From NCBI RefSeq assembly GCF_901709675.1, contig NC_051089.1:7065476-7129475 (forward strand): 64,000 bases of DNA, given 5' to 3'. The position numbers were made by a program, and so were the translations under genes. How positions within the stretch are numbered: the first letter of the stretch is position 1; each line of letters begins with the position of its first letter. The stretch comes from Syngnathus acus (lineage: Eukaryota > Chordata > Actinopteri > Syngnathiformes > Syngnathidae). Positions 43,301-58,300 of the stretch are shown one piece after another. The notes beneath the pieces are model-generated. The model saw only the letters and a list, made by a program, of their open reading frames with translations. It searched no databases and was not told the DNA's origin.

Positions 43301-46300
43301 GAGATAACAAAGCACCACGCCGGCCCGCCTCTGCTCATGTGTCGCAATTCTTTGTCTGTATGGCAAAGCGCAGACACGGATCACATTTGACTTCAATTCA
43401 ACCGCGTCCTGTCGTCGGGTCGATTAGCGCAAGCTGTGGCGTGAGCGGCGCTGTAATTGTTTTTGGAGGTTTTTGAGGTGAGAGCACTTTGACTGCGTGC
43501 TGCTCTTTGGTGCCCCATGCCAAGCTGGCAAGCATGTGCGTGTGTGTACGCAATTATTTGTGCATGCCTAATTCGATGTTGCTGGAACAATTGCCGCATG
43601 TATGTTTGCAAATGCCCTGCATGGGTGCCCCCACGAGTCATCGTGAGTTAGACAAACGATGACACACACACACACATTTTAGGCCACACACGCAAGCAGA
43701 CCCAAAGCGTGCCATTAGGCATGTGGGTGGCCGCCACAGAGGTAGCGAGGGACTGCAGGGGTCTGGACCAGGCATGTCCACTTCACAGCGACATCCAAAA
43801 TTAGCTTTGGCGGCTTCCAACCGCGGGAACACAATATTTACAGTCTTCATGCTATTCTGACAGTGCCTATTTACCTATGACATGTGGTTAAAGACCAGTC
43901 AATCGAAGTCTGGTAAGATGAGAGTAGAAGGTTGAAGATGATGTGCATGTTGCTTTTTAACATTCTTGTTTTGATTCCAAGTGATGGCATGTCGTAGGCA
44001 TTATTATTCCTCTAGACTAGAAAAGTAGCAGTTTCCTCAAAAAAAAAAAAAAGCAAACAGACCCTCACACTTTGAAGTGATGACCATCATATAGTGGCTG
44101 CCATTAGGACAAGTGGAGGGGCAGTGTACTGAATGGTCCAGGCTCTTCACAAGACACAATAACACCCAACCTGTCATTACCGGGACTAAGAGCTAGCGAG
44201 CGAGCTGGCCAAAGAAGCAATATAAAACCTCTCTTGAGAAATTATCACTTGCACGAGTGTGAGTGGTATGGACGAAGAGAAAGACATAACAACTGTTATT
44301 TAGAAGTGAGGTATAGAAAAGCCAGACGGAAACGTACGGCCGGAGAGGGAGGAGTTGGGGAAAACACCAGACGATGGAGATTGCCGCAAAGAGGAGCAGC
44401 CTGATTATTTGGCCGCTTATGCAAAACGCCGAGGGCCCTCCAATCAGAGTTGAAGACCTCTAACGAAGTTGTCCGATAGGCCGGAGGCCCTAATGAACTC
44501 TGCATGCGAATCCTCTTATCCGTTCTTCTCTCTTCACCTGTTTTCATCCTCCTCATCGTTCGCCTCGCCGCCTCTTCTCCCCACTCCTTTCTGTCCGTGG
44601 CTCGTTAAAAAAGGAACGCAAGGGCAAAGCCCGAGAATCCGCCCTTCTTCACCCACGTCTGGTGGGCCATCTCCAACATGTAACTCTCAGGTGGCCGTGG
44701 CACTAAAATGATGGTATCCACCCTACGTGCTTGTACGGCATATGTTTATCACAATCATTTATTTCACTGCCACATCTTCCAAGGGTGTATGATGAAGTGT
44801 ACGCGCGCCATATTTGAAAGCACATGTTGGCTTGAAACATACTTGGCTGGCTGGCCCGTGCTCTCTGATGGGCCCTTAATGATAAACTAACAGATTGTAA
44901 ACATGCTGCTTGCTCGCTCTCCAACTAGCGCTCCCTCCATCAATCTCTTCCTCTTTTCTTCCCTAATTCCACTTCCATCTCCACTTTCATCTCTTCTCAC
45001 CTCTTCCTTCCCCATTTCCTTCTTGCCCCTTTGCCCATCCCTCCCTCTTTCCCCCTCTCTCTCTCCGCCGCCTTTCCTGGGGTGTTTTTTAAACAATGTG
45101 TCCTTCATGTACGGTTGGTTACGGGGCGTACAGAAGGACATCATTAGCGCTGGTGGTTAAGCTGTAATTTACACCATTACCGAGGTAGGGGCCATTTTTA
45201 TTGCCTAGTAAATTTCAGCTCTGAAATATTTAGACCATATGGCTCAATTTGTGTAATAACCTTAATTTCCAAGCACCCTTCAGCTCCCTTCCGCACCGGC
45301 TGTTGTTGGCGGATGATGTGTGTGCGCGTTTGCATGCGTGTGCACGGCGAGCATACATAGACACACACGCGCGCAGAGGCAGGTGCATGGTGAAAATGTA
45401 AGCGCATACACTTACACTTAATCTCTAACATCCACATTAAACAATGTCTTGGTTTACGCAGACGCGCACACACACGGACATACAAACGTACGCATACACA
45501 CGTACGTATGCATGCCGCTAGCAGATTAATAGGGTGTCAGCTTGTGTTTGGGTGAGGGAGCGTCAGGCGTCGGCCAGATGGTTCTCAGGGATGATGACTG
45601 TCAGGGGTCCTGCTCTGATCAATGGCATGTATTAATACGGCACACATAAGAGAGACACATTCACATACTGATGCACGGGAAAAAAAAAAAGTCATCCGTG
45701 AACACAACATCATAAGCGCATGGAGTGTATCCACAAAAAAAAGGATGCACAAATTCACACATACATACACATGATCTTCTTTCCCTAAGGGGTCCCGAGG
45801 GCCAGAGTGAAACATCTGGAGGAGCCGAGGGAGGGAGGGATATAGAGGACGGGACAGTAAAGAGGAGATAATGGGAGGGAACAAAAAAAAAAAGTGATGC
45901 GACCAGACAGGGATGAGAAGGTGGCCTGATTGGTCAATTGAGATGAGGAGCTGGAAGCACTAAGAAAGCTGATCAATGGAAAAAAAAAGACAGGCTCTAC
46001 AGCAAGTAAAAAAAAAAAAAAGAAAGAAGCAAGCCAGAAGCAAGCTCCACTAAACAAATGTGTGGCTTTTGTCCTCTAAAGTCAGCTCTCAAAATGTGGT
46101 GATCAAGCAAAAATTAAACCTGAGTAATGAGAATCGTTCTAGTGTGGAAATGAACTATAAAAAGGAGGGAGAAAAGCTTCGGAAGAAGCAGAATGGCACG
46201 CAGTAGAGCCTAGACCTCCGCCAAGGCTGAACAAACCCAAGCCTGTCCATCTCCTCAGGGCCTGCTGAGTTGTTCTTCCTGTGCTTAGCTTCAACTTCAG

Positions 46301-49300
46301 AGGATGTTGCAACAGACCTAGTAGAGTTCACAGCATATGGAAAAATCTGAACCAATCACATAAAATGAGTGACGTGGTTATTGCTAGTGTTGTTTTGGTG
46401 AAATCCTGCTAACAGGCAAGCCACAACATCCTCATCAAAGATAACAGCAGATATCGAATCGGATTGGAGAGCGTAGAAGAAAAAGAGGAGGTCCAAAAAT
46501 AGAGCCTGAATGCAAGAAAGTGAGCCTGACAGCCATGTCCGAGTGACTAACACGTCTGTCACTGACTTGCAAGGCATGGCGAGAGAAAATGTGCGTTGTG
46601 AGATTGCACGTGTGTGCGTGAGAGTGCCAAACAGCGTGTCGGGGGCTAGCAAAGCAGGCCGCCTGCGCTCCGTACCCTCATTCCGTCCGATTGGCGTGAC
46701 GACCCCATTAATCAGCCGGGCTGGCACAGAGCAAAGTTCCCAAACCCAGCTCCATATCAATACACACACAAATATATACAGGGCCAAAGGACATTCGTGT
46801 ACATGAACACACACACACACACTGGCAGCAAATCGAGGGATGTGAATAGAAGCAATTTAAAGGGGTGTGTGTGTGGTTTTGGGGTAATTTGTTATTTGTT
46901 GCTTCTGAAGGCTGCACAAGTCGCACAACCTCAGAACAGCACTGGAATGCTGCTCCTCCGAGTGCTGACTCACAAATCTGTGACTCCTAAAAATAAAGTC
47001 AATGCTATCATATCAAGGTTTCAGCCATGTTTTTTTTTTTTTTGCTAACTCTGACTAAAACATAAACCTCCTCATAAACTCCAAGTGGCTTCTTCACAAC
47101 TTCCCATCAGTCTTGAATGCCATTTTATAAGCAAGTACAGTAAATAAATGTTGAACCCTCTTTTAATCCACCCTTCATTGACACCCTTTGTGTGTCTGTG
47201 CAGAGCGTCTGCGATGAAGGCAGGTGCGTGACAAATGACTGCCACCAAAATAAGTCTATGCCATGTCAATGAGCCCCCCCCCCCACACACACAAACAGAG
47301 TGTTCCATATCAATGAGAAGGTGAAAGGTCTCCATTTACATCTTGTATTAATTATGAGTGACAAGCCAAAGGTCACGGAGGGAGAAGAAGAAGCCACACG
47401 TTTGTCTAGAATATAGATCTCTACTTGTATCTCTTCTCCTCCATTCACTCTCCTCCCTCTTTTCACTGATCTATCACCCTGCCTCAATCTTCTTGAGGTC
47501 CGAAGCGCCTCTTTTACTTCTGTACCGACACTTTCCCATTTCTATAAATATATTATCGAATATTCGAACAATTATCCTGGGGCCTTTTGCTTTAGTCCTA
47601 CATGTCATCTCCACAAATGAACATTATGATGGAATCTAAACACAAACATACACATTAACAGAACTAGTAGAACCTGAGCGAATGTAACATGTATCAAAGA
47701 AGATATTTGAGAGTGTGAACGTTTACCTGTACAGTAAGTGCAAGTGCGGCAGGTGAGTTGAATGTCGGGTCGGGCTGGTGCTTCTTGTAAAGTAGTTTAT
47801 AGTGAGAAATGATACCGTTGGGCTGTTGTGGCTCACTCCATTTCAGGTGGATAGAATATGCACCTGTGAGCAACACGTAAGGCTCATCATATGAGATATT
47901 TTCAAGTTAAATAAATAATAAAATTGAACTCACCAGTGGGTGTGGCAGCAGGGGTGGTCATATTTCTTGGCCGTGCTGACAGGGTCCGAGCTGACGTGCT
48001 TCGGCTTCGAACCGAGCCTTTAGAATTGTAGGCACAAAGTCTGTACTGGTAGTAGGTGAACGGCTGCAAGGAGGGGCTGGCGTCGAAAAACTCTAGTGGT
48101 CCACTAGACCAGATGAAAACCAGCAGTTCCTCCTCCGTTTCCATTGGGGACCTGACAGATCACAATTTGAAGGTAGAACAGATCAAATCAAGGTACTAAA
48201 TTCAAGATTCAAGAATATTATTTAAGGATGTTTTTCATTTTTACTTGATGCAATATTATTTTTCCATAGGGATGTTCCACACCACCTTTTTTTCCAGACT
48301 GATCACTATTTGAGTATTCACAGATCTCTATTAATTATAATAAATGAAATTTAATTTGTTACAGTGACACAAAATTGTGAACAAAGACATTTACTTCTAA
48401 CATGTGATGATTCACCGTTATGTCAAATGTTGAAGGACTCGTCCTTTTTTTAAAAAAAAAAAGAAATGTACTTAAAACGTGAGAGAGAGAAAAGAATTAT
48501 CGTTACTTTTGTGGCTGTCTAGCTAAGTGTCCTCATGCCAGGTGTGTCAGAGTGCCTATGTGTGCTTCTATGCTAATGTATGTTTTCTGAGGATTTAAAG
48601 GTCTTAGTCCAATCTGACCCTGCATCCAGATCACACACTCTTTGGTCAACAAGCAGAGCGCGACCTTCGATGGGACTAAAAACACACATAAGCACATGCA
48701 CACACATAAGAGAAGGCTCTGCTTGAAGATGAATCTTTCCAGAAACCTTGAGGCTAATCTGAACTACATTCATCTGTGATCCACTTAAAAAGCAATAGGC
48801 CATCATTGAAATATGAGGTAAACATTGATATACCTGTATATATGGTAGGACGTGATGATGCCATTGGGTTTTTGTGGGGGAGACCAACGGATCTCCAGGA
48901 AACTCGAACCAGCTGCGTTAACCGAGGGCGGTGATAGATGTTCAGGCGAAGCTTCAAAAGTGCAAACATGCGCAGCTTCTCCGACGCCGCAACCCCCTAC
49001 ACGGGACAAAACAAGACAGTTTGGTGACATTTCTGAAAAGGTCACACCAAGAAATCATCTACATACAGCAAGTCAATAATTCCAAATATACAGTCAAGAG
49101 TTGTACAGAGCTTACAGAAGGACCTTTCGAACCGGCATAATGACCTCAACGCCATTTAACCTGGCTGTGATTAAACAAGAGACTGTAGTGACTCAATACT
49201 TTAACTTCAGGACAAGGCGCAATATGGATTTATTGCTGAGTAAGCGCTAAAAGGCTGTTTTAAAATATTTTAAGAATCTTGAGAGACTTGAGCATATCAA

Positions 49301-52300
49301 TTTTGGTGTATAGCAGGCGCCATCAACGATCTTAGAAAATCGATTTTTCTCAACTGTTTTCCCATGTAATGGTTAATATCTTTTCCATTCACATGATAAT
49401 TTAAGAAGTTAAATGTGTGTGGAGCTCAGGAGGTGAATCAGAAACAAAACATTTTTCTTATATTGTTATTGTTATTCTTCATATTGTGCAATTGGTAAAG
49501 CTTGTGGATGACATAAAATATAAAAAAAAACATAAAAAAAATACAAATTAAATATTTAACTTGAAATTTAAATATATATATACACAAATAAAATATTTCA
49601 CTTGAAATTTCACACTTACCACTTTGACAAGCCTGCACGCGGACATCGTAAGCAGTGAATGGTTGAAGTCCTTTAACAGCGAGGTTCTGCTTTTGGCCTG
49701 TAGCATGCATTGTGGCACCTTCACGTCCGGGATTCAACAAGATGTTATAATTGACGGGCTGGCTATTGTTGAAATGGGCTGTGGAAAAATAGATTACAAA
49801 CACACACAATCAATACTATCATCAATCCACTTTTATAATCTCGATCTCAATTTCCATTGGCAAAAATGTTATTGTCGGCAGAGCTTCTAAAGAAAGTTTC
49901 CAAGTCCTGATTAAACATTCGGGAGCCAATTTGATTCTGTGTTTACAGATAAACCAGTTCCCCTTTGCGAATATTAACAACAACTTGGACCATACAAAAT
50001 TCTACATATACTTGGTCCTGAAAACTGCCAGTCTTAACTGTGGGCTCACAACCCGCACAAGCACACAAAGTAAACAGAAACACACTGGACCCACACATAC
50101 TCATAGACTTGCGTTAATATTCCCCCTGAAGGGTTTTTACAATAATTCAGGCCAACTGTATTGTGATAGTAATTCAACATTCATGAACTCTGGATATCTT
50201 GAGAGGAACTGATTACCGGACAAATGAGAGACTTCAATTATTCACCCTCCCCCAACTTACATATGCACCACAGTGCAACACACACTTCTGCACTTTGTGT
50301 CTCTGAACTTTTAATAGTAACACACTAAAGATATTTAGAATATGCCACTTTCTCCCTACATAAATCTGATGTATGATTTTCAAGTCTTCTTTCTCAAAAC
50401 AGTAGCCGTATACACTCATAACAAATGCAGCCACAATGAAAGAAATTTATTCCGTCATATTAATGGCCACAAGTCAGCACTTTGACTGTTAATGTTATGC
50501 TATGAGGACCCAACCACATGTGTATGTATGTTATACCCAGACACACGGTCAGGAGCAAGGTGCACATGCACGCACACACAGACGCACACACACGTCGGAG
50601 ACACTCCAGACTCGGGAGTTACCAAGCGTGAGAAACCCAGACGATATTTCCTCACCTTTAAAATCAACCCGTATGACAATAGATAAGACCTGCCTATGGA
50701 AATATTTCCACTGTGATATGCACACACACACACACACGCACACACACTGGAAATATAGCCAAGCAAAACCGCACACAAAGCTGAACAAAGTGAAGTGTTC
50801 TTGTGCTGGTTGCCCTATAAGCAGGTTCCGAGATAGGAAATCATGCTAATGAGACCTATAATGAGCGGCGATAGATGGGTTAGGGCAGACAATCAGTAGC
50901 CCATAAGCATGAAACTCATGCCACCAAAGTGTATGCAAGCGTGTGTGCACAGGTCCCGAGGGGCCAGAAGGTGACTAGTAAACTACTTTGGGATTTTGTT
51001 TGTGCTGACCTGAGAAGAAATGATTCAAATCGGAAATGCTCCCTGCTCAGTATGCTGTGATGTACCTATTATCACTATTGTTCTGATTTCACATGTTTTA
51101 TTTTTTACTTATATTGTGTTAAATAATTATGTCTATGACATGTTTCTTCACATGCACGCACACACCACCTGTCATGATAAGACAAAATATGTATTTCATA
51201 GTTAATTATATCATTAACACAATGACAATGGTGACTAATTTGCATGTCATTTTGATGAAGACGCTGTGAAAATGACCATCCATCTGTTTGGACTGCTACT
51301 CACCAGGAGGGGTCCCAGGCCAAGGAGAGGAGTTGGGGGCCGGTGACTGTCACGTTTGTGTGGGGCTGGGATCCCAGTGGGGCATGAGTATGGTGTTTTT
51401 ATAACATATTTGTCACTCAAACCAGAGCCCGCGCCTGTGATGGCCTCCAGTTCATAACATATCTGAAAGGAAATAGCGGGAGAGATGATTGGAATTCACT
51501 AAAGATAATGTTTACACAAAACTATTTATTTCTATGTACAAAGTGCATGTTTCATCCTTAACTGAAGTGTTTTAGGCTCATTATCTGTCTGGCTGTATTA
51601 TTTGGTGAGGGTACAAAATATGGGTTTTTTTTTCTTTCATGTGCCCTTTTTGACTACATTGCAGTTTGGTGTTCCTCAAGGTTCTGTTCTTGAGCCACTT
51701 GTTTTTACGGAAAAGGTTTTACTAGGCTATGTTGATTAGCTGTTCTCACATCACTGACGATATACATATTCTCTGCTGAGAAAATCTGATCAGGTCTGAT
51801 TTGAGGCAATTTCTGAGCCATTAAACATTTGAATGCCTTAAATGTGGATCCATTTGGAAACCGTGCAAAAATGGCTTTTAAAAATGTCTCTCAGTCAAAT
51901 GTGAGACCTCCGACTATCTTGTGATAGTTCAAATCAGTATCTAAAGAATAAAAACTCGTAAAGGGCACAATGCCTAGCTTAAATATTCAAGAAAGTTGGT
52001 TCAAGATGTAATACTTTCAACTTGACCAGCCTTGGGTCCCACATTACTAACTGCTCTTTCTTCACTCCACTAGCTGTAGAAGTCGGAGTCAATTAGAAGA
52101 GCCTGTTCATTACCCTTAAGGGATATATAACCTCACCCCTGGCAACATTAGGACCTTCACGTTGCTCATTCAATTCATCGAGTGCAACACTTTTTAAAAA
52201 ATCATTCTTGCACAATAACCACAGATCAATCTTAATTGTACCCTCAACATTTTTTCCTCTCTATTTGCTTCAACCCCAATTATTTTTTTATGGCACCGTC

Positions 52301-55300
52301 CCTTGAAAACAGCAATGTAAATAAAGCTTTACGTTTCACGAAAATGATCAAGTCAACATCCCTCTCTTCATCATCCTCATGCACTTTTCCATCCGTCCCG
52401 CCGCCTCGGCCGGCACGCTCGCTACCTCTCTCGGTCATGACATCATAAGATAGATTTACCTTTTAAGAGCGCGTGGCCGGCTGGCGCAAAAGCCTACATT
52501 AGCTGTGTAAGTGGGCCGCCATTTAACATTAAAAGCCTTTAATTTGCTATAAACTCGGGCACACATGCATTAATAGGTGGCGGTGCTGGGTTATTGTTCC
52601 TGGGCTGAGCGTTTTAAACAGAAGGCCATTAGCACCGCGCCGGAGGGTTAGAAGCCAGTCAGGAAAAAAGGGATTAAAACGACTCATATGTTCACACCGG
52701 CATGGACATAAAAATATGAAACATATAGTCGACACGATACCAAAGAGTGATGGAAAGAGAAGTAATGAAGAAAGAATGGAGCATAAATCTAAACATTATC
52801 ACAGTAAGATAATCGCTTAAACGCAAACACCGCCATGACATATCAAAGTAAAATGACACACGTGTAAGTGGACTATTTGCATCAGTGTGTGTGTGTACGT
52901 GTGTGTCCTGTGGGGCCCGCCACAGGGAATAGGTCAATTCTCTCGTCATCTTAGACACTTCCTGGAGTGCCGAAGCAAAGTGACAGCTAATCAACATTGT
53001 CATAAATAATCAATGGCCACTTGGTGCAGACTCGTGCACGTGCACAAAGTCATGCCTGGACACACGAGTCTGCTTAGATAATGGGGCCGCTGCTCCCGGT
53101 GTAATTCTCCATTGCACGGCTAAATTGGGAAAAGAAGGAGGTGGAGGATGGGAATGAGGTGAGAGCGAGAAGATGGGAGGAGGTGAAGTGGATATTGGGA
53201 AAGTCGGGGGGGATGCCCTCTGGCAGACAGTATGGAATTAGGGAAAATGAAACGTCACACACGTACAGTCCTTACATTCTTACATCCATGATGATTTTGA
53301 TCTATTCATCTATCCGCAAACACATAGAGAGATGAGGGAAAACAGGTGGTGGGAGTGAATGTATCGCTTTACACCCCCTATAATTAAAAACGGCAAATCC
53401 ATCCCGGAAAGAGGCACAGATTAATAAAGGTTAAATGAAAATAAACAAATACATAAAAATCTACGCTTCGTTGCTGTCGGCAAGCAAAAGTCAGATCAGA
53501 TTTGTGATTTCACTGCACAGGCAGCGTGTGTATGTGTGTGTGTTTGCATCATGGGCACGTCAAATATTTGCACATTAAATGGCACAAACAGACGTATAGA
53601 GAGTGCAGTCCACAGAGGGAAATGCGGACGGACAGAGAGCGGAGCCTTTAAAGCAGGGTCACCCCGACTAAGAATACGCATAAACATGCATGCAAATCTG
53701 GAATTTAATTATCAATGAAGCTACAAACGCAGTGTGGTTTTTGCAGGTCCCGTGTTTATGATCAGATGTACCTGCGGTTTGGCAGGAGGCCAACGTCAGT
53801 ATAATTCTGGTCACGGTGGTCCCCGGTAAAAATGGTGTGACCGCCTCTGCGCAGTCTGTACCGGGTGACCAGTCCGTTGGGTCTGACGGGCGGATCCCAG
53901 AACAGTTCCACTACAGATGTGTTGACGATCATGTGTCTGGGCCTCGACCACACACCTCCGGTTGGAGAGAAAGCACAGAAAGTTATTCATTAGTTGCTGT
54001 GGATTGGAGATGGGCTGTTGGATAGATTTGGATCCAGCACATCAAATTTAGAAACAAACAAAATCACAGAGGATACAAAACAGCATCGTGTGTTTAATAT
54101 TAATACATATTGCATGACGCTGCCCCACTGATGTAAATAAGCACAGCCTTTTAAATAAATGCTTTTAGACTCTCACAAGATTTTTTTTTTTGTGCAGCCA
54201 GAAATCATTTTTAACCAAGAATTGCTCCACTGAGATATTTTATGCTGTGACATTTAATTATGCACAAAGTGCAGTTTATTGAACAACACAGGCAACAATT
54301 CATTATGTTTGAATGACAGAAAAAGACAAGACATTATTTTCCAGGAGCTCAAGGAGACATCTAGTAAATCACATCCGCTCCTGAAGGATTTCCGGACTTT
54401 CAAAAAAGATAATAATTTATGATATTTTCATGATGTCAGTCGGTTTTTTTCAGTTTCCAATTAAAACGGTTTTCTCATGATCAACCCGCGTGTCTTAGAC
54501 AGAGAATAGGTTACTGTAAATTACACAGTTTTAATTAATTTAAGTTGATGTGATTGATTTATGTGGCGGTGCCGTCAGTGACATGAAGACACCGGAATAA
54601 GCGAAGGGAGGGGCGTGAAGGGACAAACGAGTCACTAAAGACATAGAACGCAGCATGAAAAGATAATATAGAAAAGGGTTGCCAAAATAACAATGTGTGT
54701 TTGTGTGTGTGCGCGTGTGTGTACCAGTGGGGGAGGCTTGCAGGGTGCGTCCTGTGGAAGGTGAACTGGTGCCACATCCCACAGCTGTGCAGGCCACCAG
54801 CACAAAAGTGTAGTCTGTGAATGGATGCAAACCTATAGCATAAATAAATAAATAAATAAAGAACAGAAACAATTTTTTATTGAATTTACTCAATTTGCAA
54901 AAAATAAAATCATCTGGATCCAGATACTTTTTTTAAGTAGCCTATAAATCTTTTTAAAACTGATATCTGCATCCAGGTGACTTTATTTTGTTCATCCAGT
55001 TGATAAATTATAAATGGTCAAATTTAACACCACTTTTTTCAGTGTATAAATATACAAACTACATACTTATAAATCGGTTCTTGACTCAGACTGTTGAGTT
55101 TGAAGTTTAGTAGCTAAAGGTTAATTATGCTAATGAGCTTTTTTTTAATGAATCTACACAAGTAAAAAAAAAAAGCAGAAAGCCAAACAAGGTGACGTGA
55201 TTGCAAAAGTAGGAAAAAGGACAGTTTTCCAAACATATCCGTCCTCTCGCATTGAGTTCCCCTTCCCTTCGTTCTTGCCACTCTCAACGGATGGATCCAT

Positions 55301-58300
55301 ATCTGTCCGCGCTAAATTATGCATGCCATAACTCAATAATGAAACAACGTAAAGACGGGCAGCTGCGGCGCTGACACGGGATGGAAGTGGTCCGACGCTG
55401 TAATGTCATCAGCGTTTGATCTATGATAATTATGATACCCTGGTATGCGTTTAGGTTGCGGCGTCCTGACATGATTTATTTATGGCCCCCCCCTTGCTAC
55501 GCAGTCTTAAAGAAATCACACAGCCACTTGAGTGGATCTTTAAGTGTATGTGAGATTTATTTGTTGGGAAATTTAACAGGTTTTCATTTTATTTTAGATA
55601 ACGCAATACAAAAACTTAAAATTTTCCGTCATTCCTCACAGTGACCCAAAGAGCGAAATGCAAATGCTCCAAGGTGTGATCGACTTGACTGAATGTTTTA
55701 TGGTCATTCACTTAGCAGCTGACTGCACACAACAGCTTGCAAATCAAATTCACGACAAACGAAAAGGCGTAAAACTGTTTTCGCTCAAATGATGACTCCA
55801 ACAATAGACTGTGGCACTGCCATGATATGTGCTTTAGAAATATGAATATTACATATATTATACATATATTCATGTCAAGCTATAAATAATATTGATCTGA
55901 TGGATGTATACAGACACAGTGAATCAATTCTTTATCCCCAAGCGGTTTAGAAACATGCTTTAGGATGATCTTTTTAATGTCTTAAAATGGACTCTAGGCT
56001 TGAAAACATCCAATAAGTGACTTTAATATTCATCGTGATGTCGATTAGAATGGAACAATAACATATTCTAATGCGATAATTTAGTCAATAATCTAACCGA
56101 GCTGCAGCTGGTCCTCCCCTCGGTGCAAGTTTGGAGGACAGAAAAGGAGACGATCGCACGAATAACACACGGCGCCGTCTCCTCACTCGCAACTGCTTGG
56201 CCTGCTTAACATGCCTTGTGGGCCTCCGTGCTTAACAACCACTGATCAATGGGCATGTGTGTGTGTGTGTTCGCACTATTGCTTGTGTTTGGGTTAAATA
56301 AAGAAAATCTGTCAGCCAGGGTTGAATTGTAAGGCCACGGTGCACCGTTAAACGCGTAGCTAAGGATGTGTGTAAGTAAGCGTGCGCGCATACTAGCATA
56401 GTAAATGTCTGGGGGTTCAATGCTGAATAAAGTAGCAAGCAGAGAATCACTCAACAGAAGTCCGTAAACTAAAATATCACTTTTCGGCAGGTATATAATG
56501 TAAAGAAAATAGAGTGTGCTTGGGAAGGGGTTTCAATGACAGAAATTTGAATACAAAATATGTAGACAGTGTGAAAAGTGCTGTAAGTAAATATATGGGA
56601 ATAAGAGCACACAAAGTCACTAAAATCAAACAATGACGCCAAAACTCTCATCAACTTCATTTTTTGTGCTGTCTACTCAACACACAAGGATGACCTTTAT
56701 CACTCATCCTAAAGAGGGCAGTGTTGTTCTGCTGGTGAAGAACTGGTATGTGTGTGAGTGTGTATGTTTTTTGTGTATCCATGTGTAGTGAGATGAAGGT
56801 GCACCTACACACACTCTCATCCATACAGTACATGCATGTGCTTATATGCCTGATTATGGAAAGGGAAAGGAAGCTTCAATCATTTTAACAGTGATCACCA
56901 GCAAGTGAAAAGCGGATGGAGGGCATTGGGATGGCGGAGGGACGAGACGAGACCGTCATCCCAAGGTGTGCCTTTGTGAGAGATGAACTTTGAGAACATG
57001 GTATATACTGTGAGGCAAAGAAGCTGGTGGCTAACTTTGTGTGTTTGTGTTGTGGGAGGAGAAGGCAATAAAAAAAGTAACTGATCCAAACTGGAATTCT
57101 ATTGACAGTTTGCCATTGCTTGTTTGCGTCAGAGAATATGACAAGATGATGGGCCCAACTGTCAGCGCAAGGAGTGAGCGTCACCTATTTGTAACATCAA
57201 GTAGGTGAGTTTACCTACTCTGATGATGAGTGAAATCATCATGAGGAGAATGAGTGAAATCATGATGAGGAGAATGAGGAAGCAAAGAGGGAGGGTGCTA
57301 TGATAACACCTCTTCTAAATAATTAAGAGTTTGACTTCCTGTCTGTGTGCCTTCATCGGAACGCTGAGATCACACCAACTTGTTTGGATGTAGAAGAGGA
57401 GCACATGCAAAGTGAATCTAAATTGTAATGTACAGAAAATAAATGAATTTAGTATTCTTTAATACAACTTTCCAAGGTCATTCTATGCGCTTGTTTTGTG
57501 TGATGTGCTTGAATTCATTTTTGAAAAGTTTATCGTTCTTTTTTTTAAATGTAAATGTATATAATTTGGGTTTTTCATAGAATTTGACGTGTTTTTATTA
57601 TGCTACATACTGTACATCACTGATACTGATGGAAGAAAATTCCCATCTTATTTCTCTCCATACACACTTTGGAGCCCACACCAATCAGTGCGTACAACGG
57701 CCCGCGATAAAAAAAAAAAGACAGAAAGCATGAATAAATAAAAGAACATACTCTATTCCCTGCCGTTGTGAATTAATAATGAGCCTACAAAAGGCCAATT
57801 AAACACATGATTAATGCCATAATCTATATAATTGCAGGCAATCATTCATTGCAAGCTAATGATGGCAATGCTTAATATCGATTCACATGGGGTACCTTTG
57901 AACAGCAGAGCTTAATTTTATCTATGAAATGTCATAACTCCTAACAGCTAAAAATTAATAAAGGGCCTATGTGTTGCTTTTCCTGATCAACAGCGAGAAG
58001 ATGGTAGCTGTTTATTTCATGCAACTTCAATGTGCACCTGTCATGTTTTTTTTAAAGGGTTCTGATTTTGGAGTGTGTTATGTTAATTTTTGGTTGTGCT
58101 TTGCGTTCGTTCACATGTGGGCTGGATAAGAGAGTGAGCGTGGTGGAAATCAGATGTATATTCGGTCATTAGATGGCTTCCACCCAAGGAGCAGACATAC
58201 ATAAATGCATGGAAAAGATAGAGGAGAAGAGAGGAAGAGAGGGGAGAAGAGGACGTGACGGACAAGGAGACGGTTTGGAGATGACAAAGGGAAGAAGGGA

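Noticed and set aside
46356-46820. 154-codon minus-strand frame in the largest ush2a intron
   Set aside because: No domain, low-complexity CVCVHVHE from CA repeats, no splice partners in the usherin frame.
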